Assembly (NCBI GenBank): GCA_033064195.1
Contig: JARBJD010000115.1
Span: 62,001-126,000, forward strand
Reading direction: 5' to 3'
DNA from: Blattamonas nauphoetae
Taxonomy: Eukaryota; Preaxostyla; Oxymonadida
Length of the DNA stretch: 64,000 nucleotides
Shown here piece by piece: positions 11,537 to 23,000 of this stretch. The position numbers and the translations under genes were made by a program. Within the stretch, counting starts at the first letter, position 1. Each line of letters starts with the position of its first letter. The notes beneath the pieces are model-generated. The model was not told the origin of the DNA. It saw only the letters and a program-made list of their open reading frames with translations, and ran no database searches.

Positions 11537-12979
11537 ATGTTCACTCGCTTGTCCACACAACCTGTTGAATCTACTTCCACACATATCCCATGTAGTCCTC
11601 TTTCTTCTTCTGATCCATCACTGTCTGATATTGTGTGTCTTCCCGTCAACTCTCTTCATTGTTGTTTTTCTCTCTTTCTTCCTCTGTTTTCTTCATGAAT
11701 CTCATCGATTCCTCCTTTCTTTCCTTTCTTGTATGTGTGGATGCAGGAAGAAGTGATTCGAGGATATTGTTCGTCTCTTCGGACTTGTTCGGAAAAAGAG
11801 ACTTTTTCGATTCTTTCTCAGATTCGGACCTTTTTGGAATCAGGTTTGATATTCATGAGTATCCCTTCTCCCTTTCCTATTCTTTCGTTGTGTTGATGTT
11901 TTCCTCCTCGATGAGTGTTCATGAGTGATTTATCTTTCATCTAACTTCTCATCTCTCGATGTCTGATTCCGTCAGATCTGGATGAACTGCCAACTCGTTG
12001 TGCGATTGCAGAGTCGTGTGGTCTTGCATCGATCCTCTCTGACATTGTTTCATCTCACAGCTCGATTGGATTGACAGTTTGTTCCTCATTCATCTCATCC
12101 TCAAATTCTGTTATCTTTCAGAGCATTACTTCCAATTTGTTATCATTGATTCAGAATACTCCCGGTTCATGTGATAGCCAGAAAACAAAAAAGCATCGTC
12201 ATCTCAAATCTCCACACCAAACAACGTTGACCAATCCGGTGAATGATATGAACGATCAACTTGCCGAACTTCGCACAATCGTGTGCAACATGGCAACACA
12301 GATAGCCGAACAATTCGGAATGATAAACAACCGACTGATGAGATATGATTCTGTTTTCCGTTACGTGGATGAAAAACGGAAGTCTGACCTCCTCCACAAA
12401 ACTCGGTTCCAGCGATGGTCCAAAACGGGGGCAGATGCAATTGAAATCTTCGATGAGGATTTCATCATCAAAACAGGCAACACATTCACACTTCGGGAAC
12501 GACCTGAAAACGAAAAGACGAACTTCATCCCCAAAACCCTCTTTTCTCCCATCATCTCATCCGATGTCACCCAGCTGTCATTCACAATCACCTTTTCAGA
12601 TGGTGGGTATCGTTTCGGAGCCGTCAGCCCACATCTTCTTGACACAGGAACACAAAATGATATCTGGGACGAACCAAACGGTCGAGCATGCTGGGGAAAG
12701 AATTCCACACCCCCAGCCCCTGCTCAAGCGAATGGAGCACCTCATCCTCGATATACCAGACAGGCCGTTCTTGAAGCAGATTGTCGTGATGGACGACGAA
12801 CACTCAAAATTTTGGATGACGGAACTGTGTATTCCGCCTTTTACACAAACCTCCCGCTGCCGTTCCGATTTGCGATCAATCTTCATCATCCCTCTGTTTC
12901 TGTCACAATCCGCACTCTTTCTTTCACAGCCAAACCAACACTGAAGGGAGGAGAGAACGAGATAAAGTTTCGTGATTAG
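11537..12979 (+). CDS. Family A copy 3: coiled-coil plus SPRY-like protein, apparently whole
   Basis: Exons 11537-11632, 11747-11843, 11976-12076 and 12122-12979 join without a stop to about 383 residues. Exon 1 gives MFTRLSTQPVES; exon 2 gives EEVIRGYCSSLRTCSEKE; exon 3 gives DELPTRCAIAESCGLVSIL. Exon 4 carries a likely coiled coil, then the RWSKTGADAIEIFDEDF block and the SPRY-like C-terminal half (YRFGAVSPH, EADCRDGRRT, FRFAI, TAKPTLKGG). This is the only one of the three copies with start, splice sites and stop all intact. The last intron is only 45 nt. No function is known to me; SPRY-type domains usually bind proteins. Confidence 0.75.
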
Positions 12980-13320
12980 CCAATCATCTCCACTATTGTC
13001 TCCAAAATTACCATCTTTTTCGCAAACACTTCACTTCTCTTCTTGAAATCATCACGTCGTCTCGACGTCTTCATTTTCACTGATTTTCACTGAAATCTGG
13101 AATCATGATTTGAATTATCACTTTACACACAAACACATGGTGAATCCCAAAAGAAGAAATCAGGGAAAACGAGAAAGAATGCCTAATCAGAGAGCTTCTG
13201 GTTCAGAACAACAGCAGCTTTATTCAGAGTGGTATGGGACAATCGACCACAAAAATAAGGAAGAGCAAGCTCAAATAAAAGATGGTGGTCCTTCCAAACA
13301 GCATGTGAGGCCACTGACAC

Positions 13321-15233
13321 TCATAATTCAAACTGCTCCTCCATCTCTTCCGGGTCTCCTCTGTTCTCCGTTTCTTCATGTTCTGTCACTCCCCCTCGAG
13401 CTTGCTTCGATTCTTCCCGTCTTCCTTTCTCCTGTTCTCCTTCCACAAGAGGTGGGGGAGAGGAGCGATCCAACGCGTGGTGGCCATCATCGGGATCAGA
13501 TCCCGAATCGTCATCCATGAACAGTGCATGAGAAGACTGAGAGAGACGAGAAACATCAATAAATTGAGAATTCGTGGTGGGTAAAACGATGGGTGGAACA
13601 AAAAATGATCGAACAACAATATTGACGAATCGCTTAAAGAAAACAAACATCTTGCTGTTGGAGAACCACATAATTCTTGTTGAAGCGAGACAAGCTCGTG
13701 ATCGACAGAACAATCGACACACTCTGGAGAACCACCCACAGACTGAGGAGAATGTCTAGAAGGGGAGGAGATGCATAAAAGTCAATGTAAGAGGAGATAT
13801 AAAGAAGAGGAGTATGATTAAAATGATTTCTTCCTTCGCAGACCGTATGTTCCCAGTGTGCTGTGAGCGGTGTGGACGAGATGGTTGACGAAGTCTATTT
13901 GTTCTGTGTTCTTAAATTTCAAGGCAACTGGGAACTTTTTAAGAAGCTTGTTGAAGTCCTTCGAGAGAATAGGAGATGTGAGGGCCATTCAAACAAGGAA
14001 AAATGAGAAAAAGGGATGATCGTGAAAACGTGTCAACTCATTTCATGACATACCACTGTATCGGCCATGATTTGTCCCAGTGTCCATTTCTCCAGAGAGA
14101 GCAGGAGAATTCCACCCACAAGGAAGAACAAAGCGAGGACAACGGACAGAGCAAAATAGAAATAAAGTTGCGGCTTCTTTTTCGACGATAAGGAGCACAG
14201 ACCAACCAAAGAAACGACAGACACGAAAACACCAGTGCAGAGGAAAAGGATGAAAGGCTATTGAAATCACATGAGAGGTGAATGAAGGGGAGAAAAGTCG
14301 ATCTAAAAATGAGAAGGCAGACCCATCGGAAATCAGTGGACGAGACATCAACAAGAAGGAAGATGGACATGATGATGATTAGGGGACCAAGAATGAGCAG
14401 GAGGAGGGCCGAGAGAGCAACAGCGGAAGAGACGAGGATGGACGGGGCAAGGACATCTAACAGGCAGAGGGGGAATATCAAAAAGGGCTGAAACAGACAT
14501 TCGATTGAGATAGTTCCAAGCATCACGACAGCGATGAGAATGGAGAAGATAGGAAAGATGACGAGCGGGCCTTTTATCTTTGAGAGTGCCTGAGCATGGA
14601 AAGGAGAAGAAAATGAAAGAAAAGGGAATATATTGTAGAGAAGACACAATTTCTTCAAAATAAGGTGAGATGACACACTGTATTAATGCACGTGTACTGA
14701 TCTTCCGAACATGTCATATTCACAATGTCGAGAATGACTTTCAATCCCCCCTCAGTTCCAGACACTAATAGTTCATCTTAAAAGCAAGAATAACACACCC
14801 GCAGAGAGAATCGAAGGGAGTTGGAAGAGTGCAGGAATTATGACGAAGATGAGGAAGAACATGATGACTTGCTCATGTAAATACAACTGGACAAGTCTGG
14901 ACATCTTCCCTTGCTGTTGGCGCCGCACTAAAAAGATGGGATGAAGAAAAAAACTCCGCACACCGACGAAGAATGAGATGATGGCGAACGCAACCAAGAT
15001 GATTCCGATCTGAAAAAGAAGAATAATGTGAGGAAGTGTAGTGAAAGGCAGACTACGATGAGAAAGCCGAGGAGTTTTATTGTGCGGACGAATACGATGC
15101 TTAAGATTGCGAAAACGAGGCCCAGAGCAAGTTGGATAATATTGAGGAGAATAAAGGCCTTATAGAGGCGACGGAGGGTGGTAGGTTGAAATGTGAAGAG
15201 AGGACGTGTTGATTGAGTTTGCTGAGCATTCAT
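13321..15233 (-). CDS. Multi-span membrane protein, tetraspan-like, acidic C-terminal tail
   Basis: Eight exons read on the minus strand: 15233-15057, 15009-14799, 14776-14679, 14589-14323, 14257-14054, 13958-13844, 13755-13649 and 13536-13321. They join in phase to 464 residues. About eight hydrophobic helices are visible, for example KAFILLNIIQLALGLVFA near 25-45, IIGIILVAFAIISFFVG near 59-75 and ILLSLWVVLQSVSIVL in exon 7. A loop with paired Cys (TCSEDQYTC) follows the third helix. The layout suggests two four-helix bundles, but I do not claim true tetraspanin homology. The last ~70 residues are a charged, disordered tail (MDDDSGSDPDDG). The intron at 14777-14798 is only 22 nt, and without its removal the frame stops at once. 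Confidence 0.72.
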
Positions 15234-15299
15234 GATTTCAAACTGTGGGTTTGATCAATTAGCAAAAATTGATTCAACTCAACTATTCTATATTCTATC
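15234..15299. promoter_or_regulatory. Short bidirectional intergenic region
   Basis: Only 66 bp separate the start codons of the minus-strand membrane protein and the plus-strand zinc-knuckle protein. The stretch is AT-rich. Both promoters must overlap here or lie within coding sequence. No CCCATAACGAGTG box is present. Confidence 0.5.
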
Positions 15300-17786
15300 A
15301 TGTCACATCCCCCTCTCTCATTCGAGATTCCGAACCATCCATCACACCCGCATGTCTGTCATTTCGCACATTCTTTTCAAACATTCAATCCTTCTGTTTT
15401 CTTACTCTTAATCACAGATCAACCTGATTTTCTCCCCTCAATTGTCACCATCATCGCTTCCTGAGATTCCATCTGGGTCTCCGTTGTCCCACAACCTCTC
15501 CGCATTCGATGATGACACTTCAGCTGGTACGGACACTTTTTTGATGTAATTGATCATCCCCTCCTCGTCATTCTCCCCCTCATTTTTTTACTAACGACTT
15601 TATCATTTTTCTCACCCAGTGACTTCGATGCTCTCCCTTTCAAATCCGCCACAACACGAACTGCTTGAAGCGTCTTCGCTTTTTTCGACAAACTTCTCGT
15701 TGCGGAGCACGTCGGATCATGCTGATATCTCTCCACGCATTGCATCACCTTCCTACCACAGATCCTTCAGGTTGTCAGAAGATATCCAACCAATCTCGAT
15801 TTCACACCCAGGCCATCCAAGTCCTCGTTTCACAACCACAGCGGAACCTGCCTCGTCGCAATTCTCTGATCTATCGACACAAAAATTAGGATCGATTGAT
15901 TTGGAGGAAGTTTCACCATTCTCAATTCAACCGTCACTTGCTGATTACGAAGGTTTGTCAAACCATTATATTCTAATATTTCTCAAATTTTCGTCAATAT
16001 ATATCCTCCCTTCCCCTCCCCAGTTCTCTCCGATTACTCCTTCCATCACGCAGTCATGGCTTCGCCATCACTTCATGACGCGCCAAGTATCCAAGCCACC
16101 CATGTTCTCCCAGACTCCTTCGGGATTGTGGGTAACTTTGGTGATATTCTCTCTCTGAACTCCCAACCATCACCTCCTGCCAAGAGCCAAGCCTTAAGAT
16201 CGACTGTGTCAACCACATATTCCTCACCAGCTCTGACCTCCCATTTTGGTTATCTGCCACCGTCCGATTCGCAGATATTTTCGACGTCGAGGAGTTCCAC
16301 GTTGAATCAGTCGATATACTCCTCATCAAGCGATCAGACGAGCGAATACATGACATCAATTGATCTGGCCCCTGGAAATCTCGATCTTGATGTGTTGGAG
16401 TCAATAGCGGCTCACAGCGTGGCATCGGAACCCATCCATCCCACACGTCAGATCCAGTCGAGTTTTATAGATGAACATCTTCTTGATGAAGTTGACTCGT
16501 CCTCGACTACAGAAAGCCAGCCAAAACAATCTAAACACACGCCCTCGTCCAAAAGCATCCATGAGTTCAGTCGTTTTGGGACAGTGTCAGCAAATTCTCC
16601 GCCTTCATCATTTATTCCGCTGCCAGGCTCAAGTCTCCCCTCATTCGCTCCCAAAACGGTTGCAAACACAAAATTGATGTTTTTTGATCTTCCTAACCAG
16701 CAGCTTCCTGTCACCCATAAATTTTCGCTTCCACAATCTCATACAGATCCCTCTCCGACCGTCGACGTCAACACCACATCCACTCACCACCCTCTCACTT
16801 CCTTCCCCCTCCCTCCCTTCACGAGTTCAAAACCCTTCGCCCCACGCTCCTTCCCAGCCCAATCTCCCGTCTCTCAGCAAATTTTCCCTCCATCTCCTCC
16901 GATCAAAACCGATATTTTGTTCAAACCATCCCGCCCTGAATCCAGCCCTCCTCAAAACTTAGACTCGTTCATTCTGTTGCAACTAACCACTTTTGCAGAC
17001 ACGCCTTCCAAAAAGGCCAAGCTTGTCGCTAATCTCGGTCGGATGGGCAGTCAGCAGCCAACCGAATTCGCAAAGGGTCTGTCGCTTGCGGAATGGACAG
17101 ATTTTGTTCAGAATGATGCTGTTCTTGTGCCTCTTTATTCTTCATTGGTTCAAGACCGAAATATTGATTGGAACGGCAGCTCTGATCAAAATTCGTCCTT
17201 CATCGCTCCCTCACAACATAGCAGCTCAAGCGAAGAAGAATATAGCCAAACCACCCTCCGCCCTCCACCTTCTCAATTTTTCGGCTTTGACGAGACGACA
17301 AGTCAAGCCCCAAAATATAATTTTTCGATCCAGCCATCCACCCGAAGGTTGGATCTTCCTCCACAAAAGCCCCATCCCAATGAACAGCCGTACCGCAAGC
17401 CCAAAACAACATTCGTGCCCTTTTCAACAATGACGCCAGCCCTTCGCTGCTTCCGCTGTGGCAAGTCGGGACATCACATCGACGAATGTCCCCAAAACCA
17501 ATCCATCCCCGATTCTGCCTCCAAATTCACGCAGAAGACATGCTGCTACAAATGCGGTGAGTCGGGCCATATTTCAAAAGACTGTCCAAACGAGGACAGT
17601 CGGATCTGCTTCCACTGTCGTCAAACAGGCCATGTGATGCGAGATTGTCCTCTCAAGAAGGCTGATGAGAAAGCGGGACGCAGAGCTTCCAAAAAGCATA
17701 AGGACGGGTTCCCGCAGTCGAGGGAGCCAGTCATCTTCACACTCGAACAGCGACAGAGCGCACCTGGGATTGTAAGTTGGGCTTAG
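15300..17786 (+). CDS. CCHC zinc-knuckle protein with long Ser/Pro-rich N-terminus
   Basis: Exons 15300-15353, 15418-15526, 15620-15952 and 16024-17786 join in phase to about 752 residues. The first exon (MSHPPLSFEIPNHPSHPH) is the least certain. Most of the protein is low-complexity Ser/Pro/Thr-rich. Near the C-terminus are three tandem zinc knuckles of the C-x2-C-x4-H-x4-C type: CFRCGKSGHHIDEC, CYKCGESGHISKDC and CFHCRQTGHVMRDC, followed by a basic stretch (KKADEKAGRRASKKHK). Such knuckles bind single-stranded nucleic acid, as in the CNBP/Gis2 group, so an RNA-binding role is likely by family. A GTAAGT at 17774 could be a donor for a further exon, but the open frame ends at 17786. Confidence 0.78.
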
Positions 17787-17999
17787 TGTCTAGTTAGGAG
17801 GAGAGTTACTGGAAGATGTTTAGTGTTCAGTCAATTCCTGTTTGTTTTCAAGTGAGGTCATTTTTTTGTCAATTCAGATGGATCATCCCATTGTTTCAAT
17901 CAAGGCAAAGCTGACAATCATCAATAAAGAACACCATAACTTCAAAAGGGTCTCCTCTGAAGGTATCCATCATTTCATCCTCCTTCTCGTCTGATAGAT

Positions 18000-19306
18000 C
18001 CAGAATACTCCCCATTCCTAAATTGGAGCAAAGAAAACCATGGATCTGAATCCGAACAAGCGGTTGTATTTCAATCTCTTGTTGCCACCGTGAAAGTGCA
18101 GCCTGTACTTGATGCATCTTTGAAAGCTAAAGCAGTTGAATTTCTTAAATCTGTAAGGCCACGGAGTCGATCATCCGCGGATGCTTTTCTCCTCAGCCTT
18201 GCTTTATCCTTGGATGAATCTTCGGCAAGCTTCGTTCAGAGCATTGGTGTACTCGTTTTGTCGGCCAATCAGATTATCACCACAGCAGCAATTGAGATGG
18301 TCGCTGATTTCATCCCAAACTTTTCAGCTCAAATCAGACTTCCCCTTGTCAAAGCTGATCTGATCCCTCAACTCATCTTCACACTCAATCCTCTGTCTCT
18401 GTCTTTTGAAGAAGCAGTCTATATCCACGCCAACCTCATGAAGACCATCACCAATTCTGCCTGGTTCTCAACACCGGATGGTCTCGAACAACTCGGGATT
18501 GAAGATGACAATGAACAACAAACTGTTCACGAGACGATTCTGAAGCAGGTTCTCGTCCCTTCCGAGAAGAATATTTGGCATTTGTGCATAAACCGATTTT
18601 CGATCATCGATGGAGACCAATCCCTGCGTTTTCTGGAACTCCTCGCTAATATCCTCGAAATATGTCCTTCTCATCAACGGACAATGGATTTTGTGCTGAA
18701 TATGCCAATTTTTCTCACGATTCCGAGTTATCTGACATTCTTTGAAGCTGATTACCAAATCTGGTATTTCCTGAATGTTATGATCGATGCCCAGCTGGAA
18801 TGTGATCGAGTCGAAGCATCAAAACGATCAAGACGAAGACGGAGACGGAGGATGGGTTGTTGACGACTCGATCAGATGGAACAACAGTCAGTTTGGTAAA
18901 TGGTAACAGGTCCCACTTTTGTCATCAATGGGACGATCTTATTTCATTTCATTGAATTGATTCTATTTAGACATAAAAATCTTCAAATACGAATGAAATG
19001 GAACAAGAATCAATAATCTTCAGAGAAAGAATGAGATGGTCTCCGGTTTGTATCGTCATCCGAGATCTTGGAAGAACGAAGAATGGGGCCGACGGGCATA
19101 TCAGACTAAGAAAGAATATTTAGATATTATTATTCAGTTCTTTCAAGTTTTGTGGTCGTAAATCCTTGTTTTGAACGAAAGGAGCACTATTTGTGATGTC
19201 TGTGTAACCTGTCAGAATTGATCGTCCCATTGACGGAGAAAGTGGGACCTGTTACCATTTATCAAACTGACTGAACCTGCAGGGCATGAACGCTAAACGA
19301 CGTTAG
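18000..19306 (+). pseudogene. Family B member 1, decayed (deletion, frameshift, MITE)
   Basis: Family B coding starts recognisably at about 18003 (SPFLNWS) and is open from 18090 to 18863 with the family blocks LVKADLIPQLIFTLNPLSLS and KNIWHLCINRFSIIDGDQS. The first ~25 residues are frameshifted. Near 18800 about 110 bp are missing compared with the paralogues, and the downstream coding (QNDQDEDGDGGW) lies in another frame, giving an artificial Arg-rich end. A 389-bp MITE then separates WNN from the last residues LQGMNAKRR. It lacks the CCCATAACGAGTG box. Confidence 0.82.
18885..19273. mobile_element. 389-bp MITE in family B member 1
   Basis: Inverted ends CAGTCAGTTTGGTAAATGG and, reversed from 19273, CAGTCAGTTTGATAAATGG continue matching for about 55 bp (GTAACAGGTCCCACTTT and so on). 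The insertion splits the conserved WNNLQGMN codons. Comparison with intact paralogues gives a 2-bp AA duplication (18883-18884 and 19274-19275). No coding is seen inside. Confidence 0.88.
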
Positions 19307-19454
19307 TCGAAACAAACAAGAACAAGAGAACATATCGAACTGTTTCTGGGATTATTCAACGTCTGTCATCTCCCCCCATCTCTTCTTCTTCACACTTCAT
19401 GTTCATTTTCTTCTTATTCTTCCCTTTTCATACCCATCTTCTTCGTATTTGCAG

Positions 19455-20015
19455 GAAAGAAAGCCAACGCTTGTCGACTGGTTGATTTGTGGGCTGTGGG
19501 TCTTCCAATGGATTTGTCTGCTTCCGGAAAGATCCTCTTTCAGGAACCCAACACAGAATTGTTGTACACGGCGATCCAAACGGAGAAGTGTGGAAGCCGG
19601 GACATTGGGGATTTTAGGGCTTTGATCACGTCCAATCGAAGTATTTCTTCTTGTTTTCACGCTTTTTCGGATCTTTCCGTCCTTCCATTCTCAAAATTGT
19701 TCTTTCTGATTCTTCTTCCACTCCACTGCTCCAATCATTCAGACACCTCTTCCCCGATACCATCGGAAAGGACTGCCGTCGTGTGATCCCTACGGCGTTG
19801 GAAAACGACTCGAAAAACGGATGACAATCGAGCAGCTGAAGACGGATGCGTGGCTGATGAGCAATGGATCGTTTGTGTTCACAAGTCTGTTTGGGGTGGA
19901 GGTGAGCGAGGAAGAGATGGACAACGCTGTCACTGTGTTCAAACATCTTCATTTGTCTTTGCTTTTGACACGATTATTTCACCTCACTCTCTGTCTTCGA
20001 CTTGTTGATTTCTAA
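19455..20015 (+). pseudogene. Possible protein-kinase C-lobe fragment
   Basis: After a CAG acceptor at 19451-19454, the frame gives KKANACRLVDLWAVGLPMDL. A second piece after a CAG at 19740-19742 gives RMTIEQLKTDAWLMSNGSF. The DLWAVG and RMTIEQL...WL patterns resemble subdomains IX and XI of eukaryotic protein kinases. No ATP-binding or catalytic loop is seen upstream, where family B sequence lies, so this is at best an orphan 3' fragment. Low certainty. Confidence 0.35.
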
Positions 20016-20028
20016 CCCAAAACGAGTG
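20016..20028 (+). promoter_or_regulatory. Family B upstream box (member 2)
   Basis: CCCAAAACGAGTG, one mismatch to the consensus CCCATAACGAGTG, ending 21 nt before the ATG at 20050. Confidence 0.6.
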
Positions 20029-20049
20029 TTTTTCACTGAATCATTCTGA

Positions 20050-23000
20050 ATGACGGAGATTGACAAAGAAACAGATGCTTTCTCAAGTGCAACATGCTCT
20101 CCTCTGTCCTCCCATCCCTTTCCATTGTCCATGGATTGTTCTCCTTTCTTGAATTGGGAGGAAGACAAATTTAAATCAGAAGACGAAAAGGCAATGATCT
20201 TTCGGTCTCTTGTTGCCACAGTGAAATTGCAGACTGCACTTGATGGCACCCTGGAAGCTAAAGCTGTGAACTTTCTTCACACTGTGGATCCGAATGAGGA
20301 AGAATCAGCAGATGAATTCCTCGGCAGTTTTGCATCGCTCTCTCATGATCATTCGACTGAATTCGTCCAGTCCATGATTGTGCTTGTTTCTTCTGCCAGT
20401 GACGTCATTACCACCACAACAATGAAGGTACTCGACAGTCTGATCATCAAAAGTTCACCTGATGTCCTCCTTGCCCTTGTCAAAGCTGATTTATTCTCTC
20501 AACTCATCAACACTCTTAATCCTCTGTCTCTGTCTTTTACAGAAGCAGAAGATATCCACACCTCCCTCATTTCAACCATCACCTGGTCTGCCTGGCTCTC
20601 AACGCCTGATGGCTTCGCCCTCCTCGAAATTGAAGATAACAATGAACAGCAAGCTGTTCACGAGACGGTTTTTCAACAAGTTATGGCACCTTCGGAGAAA
20701 TGGGCAAGAATCTGGATGATGTCAAAACTTGGGTCTGATCAGAATGAATACCGAATATCGCGTAACACGTAAAACAAGTCAAGCTCGTGCCAGACAGATC
20801 ATCAATAGAGCGAAAGAACTCGATCATCTGAACCCGGAGGCCCTACTCAAGTTTACGATTGAACACACATCAGAAGGAAAGAAAGTGGAAGATGCCCTTC
20901 GTCGCAAACATCTTGGTTTATTTCTGTCATTTCTAACTTCTTATTCTCTACAAGTAGAATCCTTCGACAGCCTAATGAAACAACTTCGTCTCGCATTCTT
21001 ATCAATGTCCAAGCACTCCAAAGTTCTCCTGCTCACTGCTCTTCTGCAAGTCTTCACCTTTGAAGACTTCAAAAAATACCGATTTGGTATAGATCAAAAC
21101 ACTCTACGCCATCCATATCGTTTGAAGCGCCTGAATTTATACCCACCAGAAAGATCACCAATCCAAAACCAATCCAGACATTCAATTCACGTGGAAACAC
21201 AGATACTGGTCCACACATTCCTTCACAAACATTCAGTGGAATCGTGTACAGCACAAACAAAAAAAACAAAACCTGAATTCGTTGAAGAAGCGGTCCGACA
21301 AGAACAATCAAGGGACCATGACAATCTCCCCAAAAAATTCAATACAGACAGATATAAATGGAAATGGTCGGCTCGAACTCTCAATGATTCTCAAAAAAAC
21401 CTACATCAGTTGTACTGTCAAGAACATCCAGCAAATCGAATCTCGAAATCGTCATTTCGCCGATTTTGCAAGCATCTCTCAAAACCAAGAAGGAGGACGG
21501 ATATATGCAATCGTTGCGGAAGACTGGATCAACTGAAGCGGCAGGAATCATCACTTCACAGTCAAGGAAGAGAACTCTCGCAAGGAGAGAAAAGAGAGAA
21601 ACAAATTCTCGAAGACCACAAGGAACAAGCGAGAATAACAAGAGACTCGTATCATTCTCAAGTGGAACAACTCCAAAAGGGACAAGGACTGCTCGTCTTT
21701 GATTTCAAAGAAAATTGGCGCCTGTGCGTCTCCCCTGAACAACATTCCAAAGATTTTTATAAGAAACAGCAAATATCCCATCTTGGTTTTGCTCTGTTCA
21801 CAAAACAAGATGATCAAACCCACCAAATTCGATATTTCCACTTCCTCTCGAAAACACTAAATCATGACACACAACATGTCATCCATTGCTTCAGAGATCT
21901 CCTTCTCATGTCTGACTTTCGTTCTCTCACCCACCTATATCTTTGGTCCGATACTGGCCCTCATTTTCGTTCCGGCTCTTTTCTCCATTTTGTTTTCTTT
22001 GGATTACAGGCCTATCTACCCCAATGCACGGTATCAGTCGCCTTTTTTTGCGAGGGGCATGGGAAGTGCGTCTGCGACGGAGCCTTCGGAGTCCTCGCAA
22101 GCTGTCTCCGATCATCCAAAATTGACAACTCAATTACGACAGTTCAACAACTTATCGACTTTTTTCGTTCACAGATCAAACTGAAACATATTCCGCCTTC
22201 ACACAGTTTCCATTTGGTGGAAATTGAGTCAACAGAACTCTTTGAGACGTACACCCTCCCACGCATCAAAGATTTTCTGAATTTTAAAGTCGAAAATGGC
22301 TGTGTATACGCTTCGCCATTTGCATGTCTTCCTCTCAACCTGTGGACAATTGTCCAATTTGTGAAGCCAAAATCTACGCCTCCAAGAGTGATCAGATCAT
22401 ATCCGGAACAGACTCCCGTCTCAGAATGTCCGACAAAACACGATACGCTATGTCGTGTCGAGCGACGTAATGCTCTCCTCCTAGCCATGAAGACGGACAC
22501 ATCCAGTGAGTCGATATCTCCTGAAGAGATCAACTCAATTCTGAGCAAAATCACCAAATTTAAGAGGCCGCAAAGACGGACAGAGAATGAATCAGAATCT
22601 GATGATGAAGTACTACTGAATCGACCATATGGTACACGGACTCCAAGCACTCGATTGGTCAAGAAGCTGGGCAACCTTTCTGTCACGAATCTACCTTATC
22701 ATTAACATGTTTTGACACGTTTCCCTCATGTTTCTGTTTCTCTATTTTTATTCGAAATGTTGTCAGAATATGAGTAAAATTTGAGAGAAGTCATCTCAGG
22801 CAGTTTTGACTTCACTCAGACTCTCACCCAAATATATTTGGCATTTGTGCGCGAACCACTGTTCGATCATCGAAGGGTGTCTTTCAGATGAATTCATGTT
22901 GCTCCTTGCCCGAATCATCCGGATATCTCCTTCTTATCAACCAACGCTGGACTTTGTTCTTTCTCTGCCAGTAGTTCTCACGATCCCCAGCTGTCTCACA

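Larger units (their letters stand above)
1..13034 (+). repeat. Tandem array of three family A gene units
   Basis: Three direct repeats, each an intergenic leader plus a four-exon gene, begin near 1, 1,679 and 11,224; a remnant leader follows near 13,035. The leaders share the run from a CTTCAAGAAATCATCATG-like start through the region before the ATG. The third leader diverges for its last ~200 bp. Unit 2 is stretched from about 1.7 kb to about 9.5 kb by the hAT insertion at 1,870-9,729. The copies differ by scattered substitutions, so the duplications are recent but not brand new. Confidence 0.85.

Noticed and set aside
15300-17786. Zinc knuckles as the nucleocapsid part of an LTR element Gag
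   Set aside because: No terminal repeats, polymerase or protease coding nearby, the gene is spliced with four exons, and the three knuckles fit host nucleic-acid-binding proteins.
17774-17945. Extra 3' exon of the zinc-knuckle gene via the GTAAGT at 17774
   Set aside because: Would splice into a short frame at the edge of a decayed family B copy; without transcript evidence the stop at 17786 is simpler.
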